Source: Candidatus Iainarchaeum sp. (GTDB lineage: Archaea; Iainarchaeota; Iainarchaeia; Iainarchaeales; GCA-2688035). From it: a stretch of 40,068 nt of DNA. The position numbers and the translations under genes were made by a program. Under the pieces are notes generated by a model. That model searched no databases, was not told the origin of the DNA, and worked only from the letters and a program-made list of their open reading frames with translations. The stretch is from the NCBI GenBank assembly GCA_017609945.1, contig JAFCCZ010000001.1:1-40068 (forward strand), given 5' to 3'. Positions 31,807-39,413 of this stretch are shown piece by piece. Position 1 is the stretch's first letter. Each line of letters starts with the position of its first letter.

Positions 31807-32701
31807 GGGAAACCCCTTTTCTTTTAACGGTTGAAAGCACAAGGCTGAAACCGGTGACAAGGATTGCGCCGGCAACAATCAGTGAAAGGCCAATCGCTTG
31901 ATTGAACGCAATCTGCTTGCCCAAAAAGGCAAAAGAGAGGATTGCGGTAATTGGCTGCGCTAGGAGCAGGATGGAAGTGGCCTTGTGAACCGGAATGTGC
32001 TTCAGGCCGGAGTAGTAAGTGAAAACAAAGAGGAACAGAAGTGATGAAGTGAGCAGCAGCCACTGGATTTGCGGAAATGAAAGCGAAAAGGCGAAATGAA
32101 GCTGGTTTGAGAGGGCAAGGAAGGCAAGAATGAATGCAGATCCAAAGAACATTCTTCCAAACGCAACCACCCTGGCTTGGGTGTCTTTAAGCACGTGCTT
32201 TGACAGAACGTTTTCAGCGGCCCAGAGAAGGGTTGCGGCAAGAACAAGAAGTTCGGGGAAAGCAAAGGAGACCGGGCCAAAAAAGAGGAAGTTGCCTGCA
32301 AACAGGAGCAAAGCCCCTGCCAAAAAACCCTTTGAAATCTTTTCCCTGAGGAAGACAAGCGCTAGAACGGTTGCCCAGATGAAAAGGGTTTTGTGGACAA
32401 AGCCGGCTGTTGCAGGGGTTGAAAGCTTTAAAGCGTAAAAGAACAGGAGGAAAGGAATGCTTCCGCCAATCAGGCCGATTGAGGCAAGCCTAAGCCACTG
32501 GCCCCTTGAAAGGGATTTAAGGGAGCTGGCTTCCCTGAGAAGCAGGAGAAGGGAGAGCAGGAAAACCGCCACAAGCGCGTTCTTCAGAAAAGCGAATGCA
32601 AAAGGGTTAAACCCTGCTACCGCAAAGCTGTTCAGGAAGATTGCGACCCCGCTTACAAGAGCGGTGCACAAAACAAGTAAAATTCCCCTAAGTTCACTCA
32701 T
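31787..32701 (-). CDS. EamA/DMT-family transporter, ten membrane helices
   Basis: Protein of 304 residues from ATG 32699-32701. It has two EamA halves of about five helices each: the first contains GILLVLCTALVSGVAIFL and ALVAVFLLSLLLLL, and the second starts around LVLAATLLWAAENVLSKHVLK. It ends with a short basic tail. EamA proteins export or import amino acids, nucleotides or other metabolites; the substrate is not visible. An ORF extension upstream to 33148 is only the antisense of the protease gene. The position within a hydrogenase maturation cluster may be accidental. A near-palindromic TATA box sits 23-33 bases before the ATG, so transcription is leaderless from a shared divergent region with the protease gene. 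Downstream it overlaps the DUF6390-like gene. Confidence 0.85.
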   Translation of the reverse strand: MSELRGILLVLCTALVSGVAIFLNSFAVAGFNPFAFAFLKNALVAVFLLSLLLLLREASSLKSLSRGQWLRLASIGLIGGSIPFLLFFYALKLSTPATAGFVHKTLFIWATVLALVFLREKISKGFLAGALLLFAGNFLFFGPVSFAFPELLVLAATLLWAAENVLSKHVLKDTQARVVAFGRMFFGSAFILAFLALSNQLHFAFSLSFPQIQWLLLTSSLLFLFVFTYYSGLKHIPVHKATSILLLAQPITAILSFAFLGKQIAFNQAIGLSLIVAGAILVTGFSLVLSTVKRKGVSLAGTRF

Positions 32702-32738
32702 AGAATAGTTTAAAACTAAAAAGCATTTTAAATGTTTC
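32702..32738. promoter_or_regulatory. compact divergent promoter for the EamA and hydrogenase protease genes
   Basis: Only 37 bases separate two start codons. They contain TAGTTTAAAACTA (32706-32718), 21-33 bases before the protease ATG 32739, and CATTTTAAATG (32724-32734), 23-33 bases before the EamA ATG. Each box is close to palindromic and each is at leaderless distance for the gene on its far side, so transcription would start at or near each ATG, on or beside the other gene's box. Confidence 0.6.
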
Positions 32739-33122
32739 ATGAAGCAGGTGTTTGTTGCAGGAAACCCCCTGGTTAAAGAGGACAGCCTTGCGCTGAAGGT
32801 TGCAAAAGAGCTTGGGAAAGAACTTGGGGGAGTGGAGTTTAAGGCAATTGATTCGCTGGCAGAAATTGGAGAAATTCCGGACAACTTATGCATAATTGAT
32901 GTTGCAGAGGGCATTGAAAAAGTGGAGGTAATAAGGGATCTGGGAAAGCTGCAGGAGCTAAAGCTTGTTTCGCTACACGATTTTGACCTTGGAACAGAAC
33001 TGCTTCTGTACAAGAAGATTGGAAAGATAAGGAACGTGGCAATAATTGCGATTCCGTTGGGATACGATTTGGGGAAAGCGGTTGAGGAAACAACAGAATT
33101 AATTAAGTCCAGTTTACCTTGA
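32739..33122 (+). CDS. NiFe hydrogenase maturation endopeptidase (HycI/HyaD family)
   Basis: Protein of 127 residues, short for the family (150-160). The N-terminal AGNPLVKEDSLALKVAKEL equals the family's GNPLLxDDGxG region, with an acidic nickel-binding residue. IIDVAEG in the middle gives the conserved Asp, and SLHDFDLGTELL the conserved His near residue 80. This enzyme removes the C-terminal tail of the hydrogenase large subunit once nickel is in place. It lies tail to tail with hydA and overlaps it by 20 bases, exactly over the DNA encoding the tail it would remove. It starts at ATG 32739 from a leaderless promoter. The target is presumably HydA beside it. Confidence 0.85.
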   Translation: MKQVFVAGNPLVKEDSLALKVAKELGKELGGVEFKAIDSLAEIGEIPDNLCIIDVAEGIEKVEVIRDLGKLQELKLVSLHDFDLGTELLLYKKIGKIRNVAIIAIPLGYDLGKAVEETTELIKSSLP

Positions 33123-34389
33123 GGAAGTGCACGCTGCAGCTGATGCACGGATCATAGGCGCGGATCAGCTTTTCCATCTCAAGAGCCGCCTTTTCCCTTG
33201 GCTTTGAGAGAATGGTTGGAACAAAGTCGTGCAAATCAAGCTCAATGCTCCTAATGTTCTGCTGGGTTGGAATAACCATATTGCTTTCGGTAATAAATCC
33301 CTTCCCGTCAAGAGTGTAAGAATGATAGAGCAGGCCGCGCGGGGCCTCTGTTACCCCAACTCCGGAGCAGGCCTTTGGCTTTATTTTGGGAGCAGGCTCG
33401 TTCCTGGGGGAAAGATCTTTTGCAAGGTCTATTGCCGACTCAACGCAGTGCACCAGCTCAATTGCCTGCGCAAGGTTTGTTGAGAAAGGGCTCTTGTTCG
33501 GAAGCTTTGTGCTGCAGCCCTTCAAAGCCTTTCTTGCTTCTGGATGCAGCTGGTTTTTGTTTAATGCAATTCGCGCAAGCGCGCCAACAACATAATCCTT
33601 TCCGTTGAAAACGGCGTTCTTTGCAGTGCTGTAGGGAACAACAACCTCTTGCAGGTGCTGCATTAGCCCGTCCTTTTCAACAGACGTTTTGTCAGAACAG
33701 TGGATGGCCTGCCCCTCCATTAAAGGGTAATTTTTTCCCTTGAGGGCAACAAAATTTGTTTTTCTCTCAAAAGGGTGCTTTGCGGCAAACGAATCAAAGA
33801 GGTGCACGGTTTCAAGCGCCTTTTCCCTAACAGATTCAAGGCCCTTGAGAATTGCCACCAGCTTTTCCGAGTTCGGGCCCTTTGTAACGTGGCCAACGCG
33901 ATAATTCACTGTGTGATGCGGACGCCCGCCCAAAGCGGTTAAAATGTCGGTGCCTGCCTTCTTCAAATTAAGGCCGTCGTGAATAAAGTGGTGCTCTTTT
34001 TCACCAAACTTTAGAACAGATTCCTTGGCCAGATAGTCCGGCAGGGCAAGCATGTAAAGGTGCAGGGAATGGCTTTTGAGAAACTCCCCAAAAATGCTCA
34101 AACGCCTAAGGCTCTTTGTTTGCTCGCTTGGCTCCACCTCCAAGGCATCCTCAACAGCCTCAAGAGCGGTTGTAAGGTGAGAGCTGCTGCACAGGCCGCA
34201 GATTCTTGAAACAATCAACGGAATTTGGGAGAAATGCCTCCCGTTAACCATGTCCTCAAAAAAGCGGTGGGATTCGGTTACGCGGAACTCGCAGGATTCA
34301 ACCTTTCCAGACCGAACCTTCAAGTCAAGGCTTGCGTGGCCCTCAATTTTTGTAATGTTTTCAATGCTAAAGTCCTCATCCTGGTGCAT
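33103..34389 (-). CDS. hydA: NiFe hydrogenase large (alpha) subunit, group 3b sulfhydrogenase type
   Basis: Protein of 428 residues. The NiFe site is bound by RICGLC (Cys64, Cys67) and DPCISC (Cys415, Cys418), with His421 preceding the removable tail FLKVNWT. NITKIEGHASL near the N-terminus is the other family signature. Its size and its neighbours fit the alpha subunit of Pyrococcus-type cytoplasmic hydrogenases, which oxidise or produce H2 and exchange electrons with NAD(P)H through HydG; sulfur reduction is a side activity in Pyrococcus. Its ATG shares the A of the hydD stop (TAATG), the last junction of hydBGDA. It needs the protease and Hyp proteins for maturation. All four metal cysteines are intact, so it should be active. 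Confidence 0.94.
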   Translation of the reverse strand: MHQDEDFSIENITKIEGHASLDLKVRSGKVESCEFRVTESHRFFEDMVNGRHFSQIPLIVSRICGLCSSSHLTTALEAVEDALEVEPSEQTKSLRRLSIFGEFLKSHSLHLYMLALPDYLAKESVLKFGEKEHHFIHDGLNLKKAGTDILTALGGRPHHTVNYRVGHVTKGPNSEKLVAILKGLESVREKALETVHLFDSFAAKHPFERKTNFVALKGKNYPLMEGQAIHCSDKTSVEKDGLMQHLQEVVVPYSTAKNAVFNGKDYVVGALARIALNKNQLHPEARKALKGCSTKLPNKSPFSTNLAQAIELVHCVESAIDLAKDLSPRNEPAPKIKPKACSGVGVTEAPRGLLYHSYTLDGKGFITESNMVIPTQQNIRSIELDLHDFVPTILSKPREKAALEMEKLIRAYDPCISCSVHFLKVNWT

Positions 34390-35141
34390 TATTTTTCCTC
34401 CATTTTCTTGGTGAACGGGTCAGGGTTAAAGTAAGTGAAGAGGTTGTAGATTTCTTTTTTGGGGATCCCCATTTCTTGGAATTTCTTCCTGAGCGCTTCA
34501 AAATTCCCGTCCTCTGTGAAACCGCGGCAGCCAATGCACTGGGCTCTCTCGCTTGGACAGAGGGCTTTGCAGCCGGCATAGGTTACAGGCCCAAGGCAGG
34601 GAATTCCCTCAAAAAGAAGGCAGGGGTTCTCGCGTTCCCTGCACTCGCTGCAGACGGGGACTTCCTCAAGCTTTGGGACAATTCCGTGGTAGAGCTTTAC
34701 AAAAACATCAAGGATTTCGTGGGTAAAGGCGGGACAGCCCTGGAGCAGAGCGTCAACCTTCACAAACGCGCTGATTGGAAAAGCCTTGTCCTTAACTGGA
34801 ATTATTGCCTTTCTCTTGAGCTTTTTCTGGATCTCCTTTGGCAGGGCATTCCTAATCCCCGGAATTCCGATAATGGTGGCGCATGCCCCAAAAGCAACAA
34901 GGTATTTGCAGCGCTCGCGAATCTCAAGCAAGTGCTTTTTGTCAACCTCGCTTTCAACGCAGCCCTCCACTATCGCAATATCAAGCTTTTCCCCAGGGTG
35001 TTTCCCGTTGAACAAACGAGCGTCAACAATTTCAACAAAATCAAGGGCCTTGAGGAAATTTTCCTCCAAATCAAACATTACAATCTCACAGCCCTCGCAG
35101 CAGGCGAGTGAGTAAAATCCGGCCTTTAGCTTTTTGGGCAT
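34389..35141 (-). CDS. hydD: NiFe hydrogenase small (delta) subunit
   Basis: Protein of 250 residues that carries iron-sulfur clusters from the NiFe site to HydG/HydB. Near the N-terminus is LACCEGCE for the proximal cluster, then VEGCVES and FGACATIIGIPG, and ENPCLLFEGIPCLGP for its last ligand. Cysteines at CSECRERENPC and in CKALCPSERAQCIGCRG indicate two more clusters. There is no Tat signal, so it is cytoplasmic, as expected for group 3. The start ATG follows the hydG stop by one base. The C-terminal helix ends KKMEEK with no anchor. Confidence 0.93.
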   Translation of the reverse strand: MPKKLKAGFYSLACCEGCEIVMFDLEENFLKALDFVEIVDARLFNGKHPGEKLDIAIVEGCVESEVDKKHLLEIRERCKYLVAFGACATIIGIPGIRNALPKEIQKKLKRKAIIPVKDKAFPISAFVKVDALLQGCPAFTHEILDVFVKLYHGIVPKLEEVPVCSECRERENPCLLFEGIPCLGPVTYAGCKALCPSERAQCIGCRGFTEDGNFEALRKKFQEMGIPKKEIYNLFTYFNPDPFTKKMEEK

Positions 35142-35142
35142 T

Positions 35143-35979
35143 TTACTTCTCCTCCAAAGGCATTTTTGCTAAGTCTACCCCATTGAATACCGGGCCGTCA
35201 ATGCAAGCGTATTTTCCCGCAATATTGCAGTGGGCGCACTTTCCCATTCCGCAGTGCATTAATCGCTCAAGGGAAGCGTAAATCTGTTCGTCCCTGAAGC
35301 CGTGCTTTTTGAGTTCTTTCAGCACAAAGTGAAGCATTACCGGGGGCCCAACAATGCAGGCAATGGAATTATCGGGATTTATTTCTGTTTTGTTGAACAA
35401 AGTTGTTACAGGCCCGCAATTTCCTTTCCAGTCAGGAGTGCACTTGTCAACTGTGAGAAGGACCTCAAGGTTCTCTGTTTGCCCCCATTTCTTTAAATCC
35501 TCCTTGAAAAGAAGGTGGTCAGAGTTTTGGCAGCCGTACAAAAGCTTGAGCTTGCCAAATTCCTCTCTCCTGTCAGCGATTGCATAGATCACCGGGCGAA
35601 GCGGGGCCATGCCACAGCCCCCTGAGATAAATAAAACATTCTTTTTCCTAAAGCGCGCAACGGGAAAGCCTCTCCCAAAAGGGCCGCGCAGCCCAATCTT
35701 GTCCCCCTTCTTTAACTGAAGCATTGCGTGGGTTATTACACCAACTTCCTTTATTGTCAACTGCAATGAATCTGTTTTAAGCGGAGAAGATGAAAGGCTT
35801 ATTGGCATCTCCCCAAAACCAAAAACACTTACCATCAAAAACTTTCCTGGCACAAAGTGGAACCGTTTCTGCTTTTGCCTGTCAACGTACTTTATTGTAA
35901 AGGTCTTTATCTTTTTGGTGTCCTCTCTTACCTCAACTATTTCCGCAAGAGCTGGAGTGGTCAACGAGAGTTCCTTCAC
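35143..35979 (-). CDS. hydG: hydrogenase gamma subunit, FAD/NAD(P)-binding reductase with [2Fe-2S] cluster
   Basis: Protein of 278 residues of the ferredoxin-NADP reductase fold. The flavin domain contains GKFLMVSVFGFGEMPISLSS, with the FAD-binding motif in a PISLSS variant. The nucleotide domain has VLFISGGCGMAPLRPV, and a later IVGPPVML. The C-terminal cluster motif CGMGKCAHCNIAGKYAC binds [2Fe-2S]. It passes electrons between NAD(P)H and HydD. The start is GTG 35979, which overlaps the hydB stop by four bases (GTGA). The order B-G-D-A matches the Pyrococcus operon. Whether NAD or NADP is used cannot be read with certainty. Confidence 0.93.
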   Translation of the reverse strand: MKELSLTTPALAEIVEVREDTKKIKTFTIKYVDRQKQKRFHFVPGKFLMVSVFGFGEMPISLSSSPLKTDSLQLTIKEVGVITHAMLQLKKGDKIGLRGPFGRGFPVARFRKKNVLFISGGCGMAPLRPVIYAIADRREEFGKLKLLYGCQNSDHLLFKEDLKKWGQTENLEVLLTVDKCTPDWKGNCGPVTTLFNKTEINPDNSIACIVGPPVMLHFVLKELKKHGFRDEQIYASLERLMHCGMGKCAHCNIAGKYACIDGPVFNGVDLAKMPLEEK

Positions 35980-36980
35980 TTTGAATCGCCCCTAATTGTT
36001 GAAGCTATTTCAGTTAAATCAATTCCAACAGGGCAGACCATAATGCAGCGGCCGCATCCAACGCAGAGGGGGAATCCAAAATTTTCCTGGAAATAGGAGA
36101 GCTTGTGCATTACAAACTGCCTTAATCTGGATTCGCGGCTTTCCCTAAAAAAGAAGTCGTGAGAAACTCTTGTAAAGCGCTTTAACTGGCAGGAATCCCA
36201 GGCACGGAACCTTTCAGAGTCACCGGTGTTCAGAATAAATTTGTCAAATGAAAGAAAGCAGTAGCAGCTCGGGCAAACCTGGGTGCAGGAAGAGCAACTC
36301 AAACACTTTTTGGCCTCCTGCTTCCACTTTTTGTGAAAAAAGTTTTTGTCAAGAATTTCTTTGAGGTTGGTTGTTTCAAGCTCCTTGCTGCATTTGAATT
36401 TTGATTCCGGCTTGGTGAAATTGGTCTGGTTAAATAAATCACGGTACTTCTTCACCAATTGCTCGCCCCTTTCGCTTGCAATCTCAACAAAAAAGCTCTT
36501 TTCCTTTTCAACCAAAAGAAGGTCGTGTCCAACAGGCTTGTCAGTTCCCATGCTCTGGCAGAAGCCGTTCTCACAGGGCTTGGAGCACTGAAGTGCGATA
36601 ATTGTAAGGTCCTCCCGAATCGCCTTATACCATTTGTCCTCAGTAAAGTACTCAAGATAGAGTTTGTCAAGCACTTTGATTGCATGCGTGTCGCAGGAGC
36701 GGACCCCGAAGAAAACCCTCTTCTTATTGTCAAGCAAATGCTCAATTTCAAAGGAAGAACTTTTTTTCCTAAAGATAAACTCTTTTTCTAGGGGTGGGGA
36801 GAGTATTTTTTTGGGTGAATATTGGGTTCGCTCTGCAAGGTAAAGTTCTTGGGAGTTGTATGGAAGAAAGCAGGTTGCGTTGTTTTCGTTGAGAGAGGGA
36901 ACAAAAACCTCTGCTTCCTTAGACAGAGCAGTAAGAAACTCGCCTAACTTTTCTTTCTTCAGCAAAAAATTCTGTTGCAT
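35976..36980 (-). CDS. hydB: hydrogenase beta subunit, iron-sulfur protein
   Basis: Protein of 334 residues. The N-terminal half is the AsrA/HydB-type domain (FFGVRSCDTHAIKVLDKLY). The C-terminal half has two 4Fe-4S sets: CLSCSSCTQVCPSC, and CVGCGRCIMVCPVGI. Extra cysteines (CSKPCENGFC) precede them. HydB is the subunit that in Pyrococcus participates in electron transfer with NAD(P)H/sulfur and sits beside HydG. The ATG 36978-36980 follows the pgk stop by 15 bases, with GTGATTG between, so translation or transcription may continue from pgk. All cluster ligands appear intact. It is the first gene of hydBGDA. Confidence 0.92.
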   Translation of the reverse strand: MQQNFLLKKEKLGEFLTALSKEAEVFVPSLNENNATCFLPYNSQELYLAERTQYSPKKILSPPLEKEFIFRKKSSSFEIEHLLDNKKRVFFGVRSCDTHAIKVLDKLYLEYFTEDKWYKAIREDLTIIALQCSKPCENGFCQSMGTDKPVGHDLLLVEKEKSFFVEIASERGEQLVKKYRDLFNQTNFTKPESKFKCSKELETTNLKEILDKNFFHKKWKQEAKKCLSCSSCTQVCPSCYCFLSFDKFILNTGDSERFRAWDSCQLKRFTRVSHDFFFRESRESRLRQFVMHKLSYFQENFGFPLCVGCGRCIMVCPVGIDLTEIASTIRGDSK

Positions 36981-36995
36981 TCAATCACTTTACAA

Positions 36996-38210
36996 TTATT
37001 TGTTCAGAGCCTCTAGCCCAACCAGTGGCTTTCCCGAAACATACTGCAAAAAGGCCTTTCCTGCAAGGGACACGTGAGAAAATTTTTCTTTTGAAAAACC
37101 AGCTCTGTCTGCCGCGGCCTCAGTATTCCCGCCACCAATAACATCATAGACTTTGGACTCAACCATCGCCCTTACAACAGCAAACGTACCCTTCTCAAAA
37201 TTCTTTTCCTCATAGACCCCCATTGGGCCGTTCCAGATTACGGTTTTTGCTTCCTTAATCTTTTCGGAAAACAGTTCAATGGTTTTGTCTCCAATGTCCT
37301 TTATCATAAACTCCGAGGGAAGGTCTTTTACTGCAAGATTCTTTCGCTCGCCGTCTGCATCAACCGCCACATCGGGAGGCAGCACAATCTTTTCGCCAAA
37401 CTCCTCAAGAACTTTTTTTGCGTCGTCAACCAGATCAGTAAACTCAAGGTAATTCTTTTTCTCAATCCATTCATCTTTCTTACCAAACTCTGTTCCCCTG
37501 GCTTTCAGGAAAAGCTCCCCGAGAAGCCCGCCAACCAGCACCAAATCCACTTTGTCGTTTTTCAAAAAAGAGGGAATTAGCTTTACGGAGTCCTCATTTT
37601 TCATCCCCCCAAAAAGAAGCACGCGGGGCCTCCCCTTAACCTGAATTGAGTCCAAGCTCTCCATCTCCCTCTTCAGTGATGGCCCAACAAGGCAGGGCAA
37701 AACAGGGGTAAAGCCAATTACAGAGCACTCATTCCGGTGGCTCTGGGAGAGCGCGTTGTTGCAAAAGTAATCGGCAAGCGGGGCAAGCTGCTTCACAAAC
37801 TCTGTTTTGGAGTAATCCTGCGCTGTCTTGTCATCCCCAAGGTTCTGGTCATCCCTCATTCTAACATTGTCCAGGAAGAGAATGTCCCCGTTTCCCATTT
37901 GCTTTATTGCGGGACCAAAATCCTGCCCCCAATTAAACTGCTTTATCTTTTTTCCAAGCCTTTTGCCGATTTCTGCAGCATGCTGGTCCAAATGCAGAAA
38001 ATCCTTTTTTCCCGGCCTGCTCTGCCAGGTGAAAACAACCAGCTTTGCCCCCCTCCCAGACAACTGCTTTAAGTCCTGCGAGTCGGCCAGAAAACGGCTT
38101 GATTCAGTGTCAATCTTTCCATCAATTACCGGAAGGTCCATCATGGAATGAAAAAGAATTGTTTTTCCCTTAACATCCACATCAGAGACAAATTTGTAAG
38201 CCAATTTCAT
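36996..38210 (-). CDS. pgk: phosphoglycerate kinase, divergent N-terminal domain
   Basis: Protein of 404 residues (ATG 38208-38210; GTG one codon upstream is possible). It converts 1,3-bisphosphoglycerate and ADP to 3-phosphoglycerate and ATP. The C-terminal nucleotide domain is orthodox: VLLFGGMKNEDS (usual GGaKvsdK), LPPDVAV, WNGPMGVYE and VIGGGNTEAAADRAG. The substrate domain departs from consensus. The usual vRvDfNvP is FHSMMDLPV, SHLGRP is TWQSRP (the usual His is Trp), and the NDAFg segment is NNALSQSHRNE; the conserved Arg of DNVRM and HR are kept. It may still be active, with altered phosphate handling. It is preceded by gap and followed by hydB, all on the same strand. Confidence 0.9.
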   Translation of the reverse strand: MKLAYKFVSDVDVKGKTILFHSMMDLPVIDGKIDTESSRFLADSQDLKQLSGRGAKLVVFTWQSRPGKKDFLHLDQHAAEIGKRLGKKIKQFNWGQDFGPAIKQMGNGDILFLDNVRMRDDQNLGDDKTAQDYSKTEFVKQLAPLADYFCNNALSQSHRNECSVIGFTPVLPCLVGPSLKREMESLDSIQVKGRPRVLLFGGMKNEDSVKLIPSFLKNDKVDLVLVGGLLGELFLKARGTEFGKKDEWIEKKNYLEFTDLVDDAKKVLEEFGEKIVLPPDVAVDADGERKNLAVKDLPSEFMIKDIGDKTIELFSEKIKEAKTVIWNGPMGVYEEKNFEKGTFAVVRAMVESKVYDVIGGGNTEAAADRAGFSKEKFSHVSLAGKAFLQYVSGKPLVGLEALNK

Positions 38211-38261
38211 CACTCCAATAAGAGAAAAAGAAAATAGAAATAAAAAGGAATGGCTTTTTCC

Positions 38262-39266
38262 CTAAAATCCCTTCTCTGCAAGGAAAAGCATGAATTCACC
38301 AAGCAGTGAGGAGTATCCCCACTCGTTGTCATACCACCCAAGAACCTTAACCAGCTTTCCGTTAACCTTGGTAAGGGCACTGTCAAGAACACAGCCGTGC
38401 TGGTTCCCAATAATGTCGGTGCTCACAAGCTCTGACTCAGAGTACTCAAGGTTCCTGCCCAAAGGGCCTTCACTGGCCTTCTTGAAAAGCCCGTTTACCT
38501 CCTCAACAGTTGTTTCCTTCTTCATTACACAGGTAAGGTCTGTTAAGCTTCCCGTTGGGACTGGAACGCGAACAGCCATTCCGTCAAGCTTTCCCTGCAA
38601 ATCAGTAAAGATGGAGGTAATGGCCTTGGCCGCGCCGGTGGATGTTGGAATCATGTTTATTGCTGCCGCCCTTGCCCGCCTTGGGTCAGAGTGCGGTCCG
38701 TCAACAATAACCTGGTCAGCGGTGTAAGCGTGCGTTGTAGTCATAAACCCCTGCTCTATTCCAATGCCCTCGTGCAAAACCTTTACCATTGGAGCCAAAC
38801 AGTTTGTTGTGCAGGAAGCCATACTCACAACATGCTCATTTTTCGGATCATACTTTTCCGTATTGATGTTTAGAACGTACTGGCCGCAAATCGCTCCCTT
38901 TGGAGGCGCACTAATAACAACCTTTTTTGCGCCGGCTTTAAGATGCGCTTTTGCCTGGTCAGGATTCCTAAAAACTCCTGTTGCCTCCAGCACAACCTCT
39001 ACTCCAAGGTCTTTCCAGGGAAGCTTTGCAGGGTCCTTTTCGGCAAGAGACTTTATCTTCTTGCCGTTAACAACAATATGGTCGTCATAGGCCTCAATCG
39101 CCCCCTTGAACTTTCCGTAAACGCTGTCAAAGGCAAGGAGCCTTGCAAGAACGTCATCACTCGTCAAATCGTTTATTGCCACAACCTCAATGCCCTTCTT
39201 TTCAAGCATTGCCTTAAAGGCCTGCCTTCCAATCCTTCCAAAACCGTTTATTGCGACCTTAACCAT
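38262..39266 (-). CDS. gap: bacterial-type (class I) glyceraldehyde-3-phosphate dehydrogenase
   Basis: Protein of 334 residues. It has the canonical VAINGFGRIGR start, catalytic Cys152 in SCTTNCLAP, TTTHAYT with the catalytic His near 179, the HSDPRRARAAA segment and the closing WYDNEWGYSSLLGEF. Most archaea instead carry the unrelated-looking archaeal GAPDH or ferredoxin-dependent GAPOR, so this is probably an acquisition from bacteria (inference). The Asp in AINDLT is expected to select NAD over NADP. It starts at ATG 39264-39266 with CCTAAATAG about 14-22 bases upstream. pgk follows after 48-52 bases of U-rich RNA (runs of T on the minus strand), which might terminate some transcripts. It supplies 1,3-bisphosphoglycerate to pgk and NADH to the hydrogenase by context. 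Confidence 0.94.
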   Translation of the reverse strand: MVKVAINGFGRIGRQAFKAMLEKKGIEVVAINDLTSDDVLARLLAFDSVYGKFKGAIEAYDDHIVVNGKKIKSLAEKDPAKLPWKDLGVEVVLEATGVFRNPDQAKAHLKAGAKKVVISAPPKGAICGQYVLNINTEKYDPKNEHVVSMASCTTNCLAPMVKVLHEGIGIEQGFMTTTHAYTADQVIVDGPHSDPRRARAAAINMIPTSTGAAKAITSIFTDLQGKLDGMAVRVPVPTGSLTDLTCVMKKETTVEEVNGLFKKASEGPLGRNLEYSESELVSTDIIGNQHGCVLDSALTKVNGKLVKVLGWYDNEWGYSSLLGEFMLFLAEKGF

Positions 39267-39413
39267 AAAACCACTGCAACTATTTAGGATTATGTTCTTA
39301 AAAGGGTTTTTGAAACGCGCAGGGAGTGGGGAAAAGGGTCTTTTTATTCCTTTACGTTTTCAGCAAAGAATAAAAAGCCATCAAGGCTAAGTAATAACTA
39401 TTGGTGTTCCTGA

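Noticed and set aside
32702..33148. N-terminal extension of the EamA frame by 149 residues
   Set aside because: It is the antisense of the hydrogenase protease gene, and the transporter begins naturally at the Met after the TATA box.
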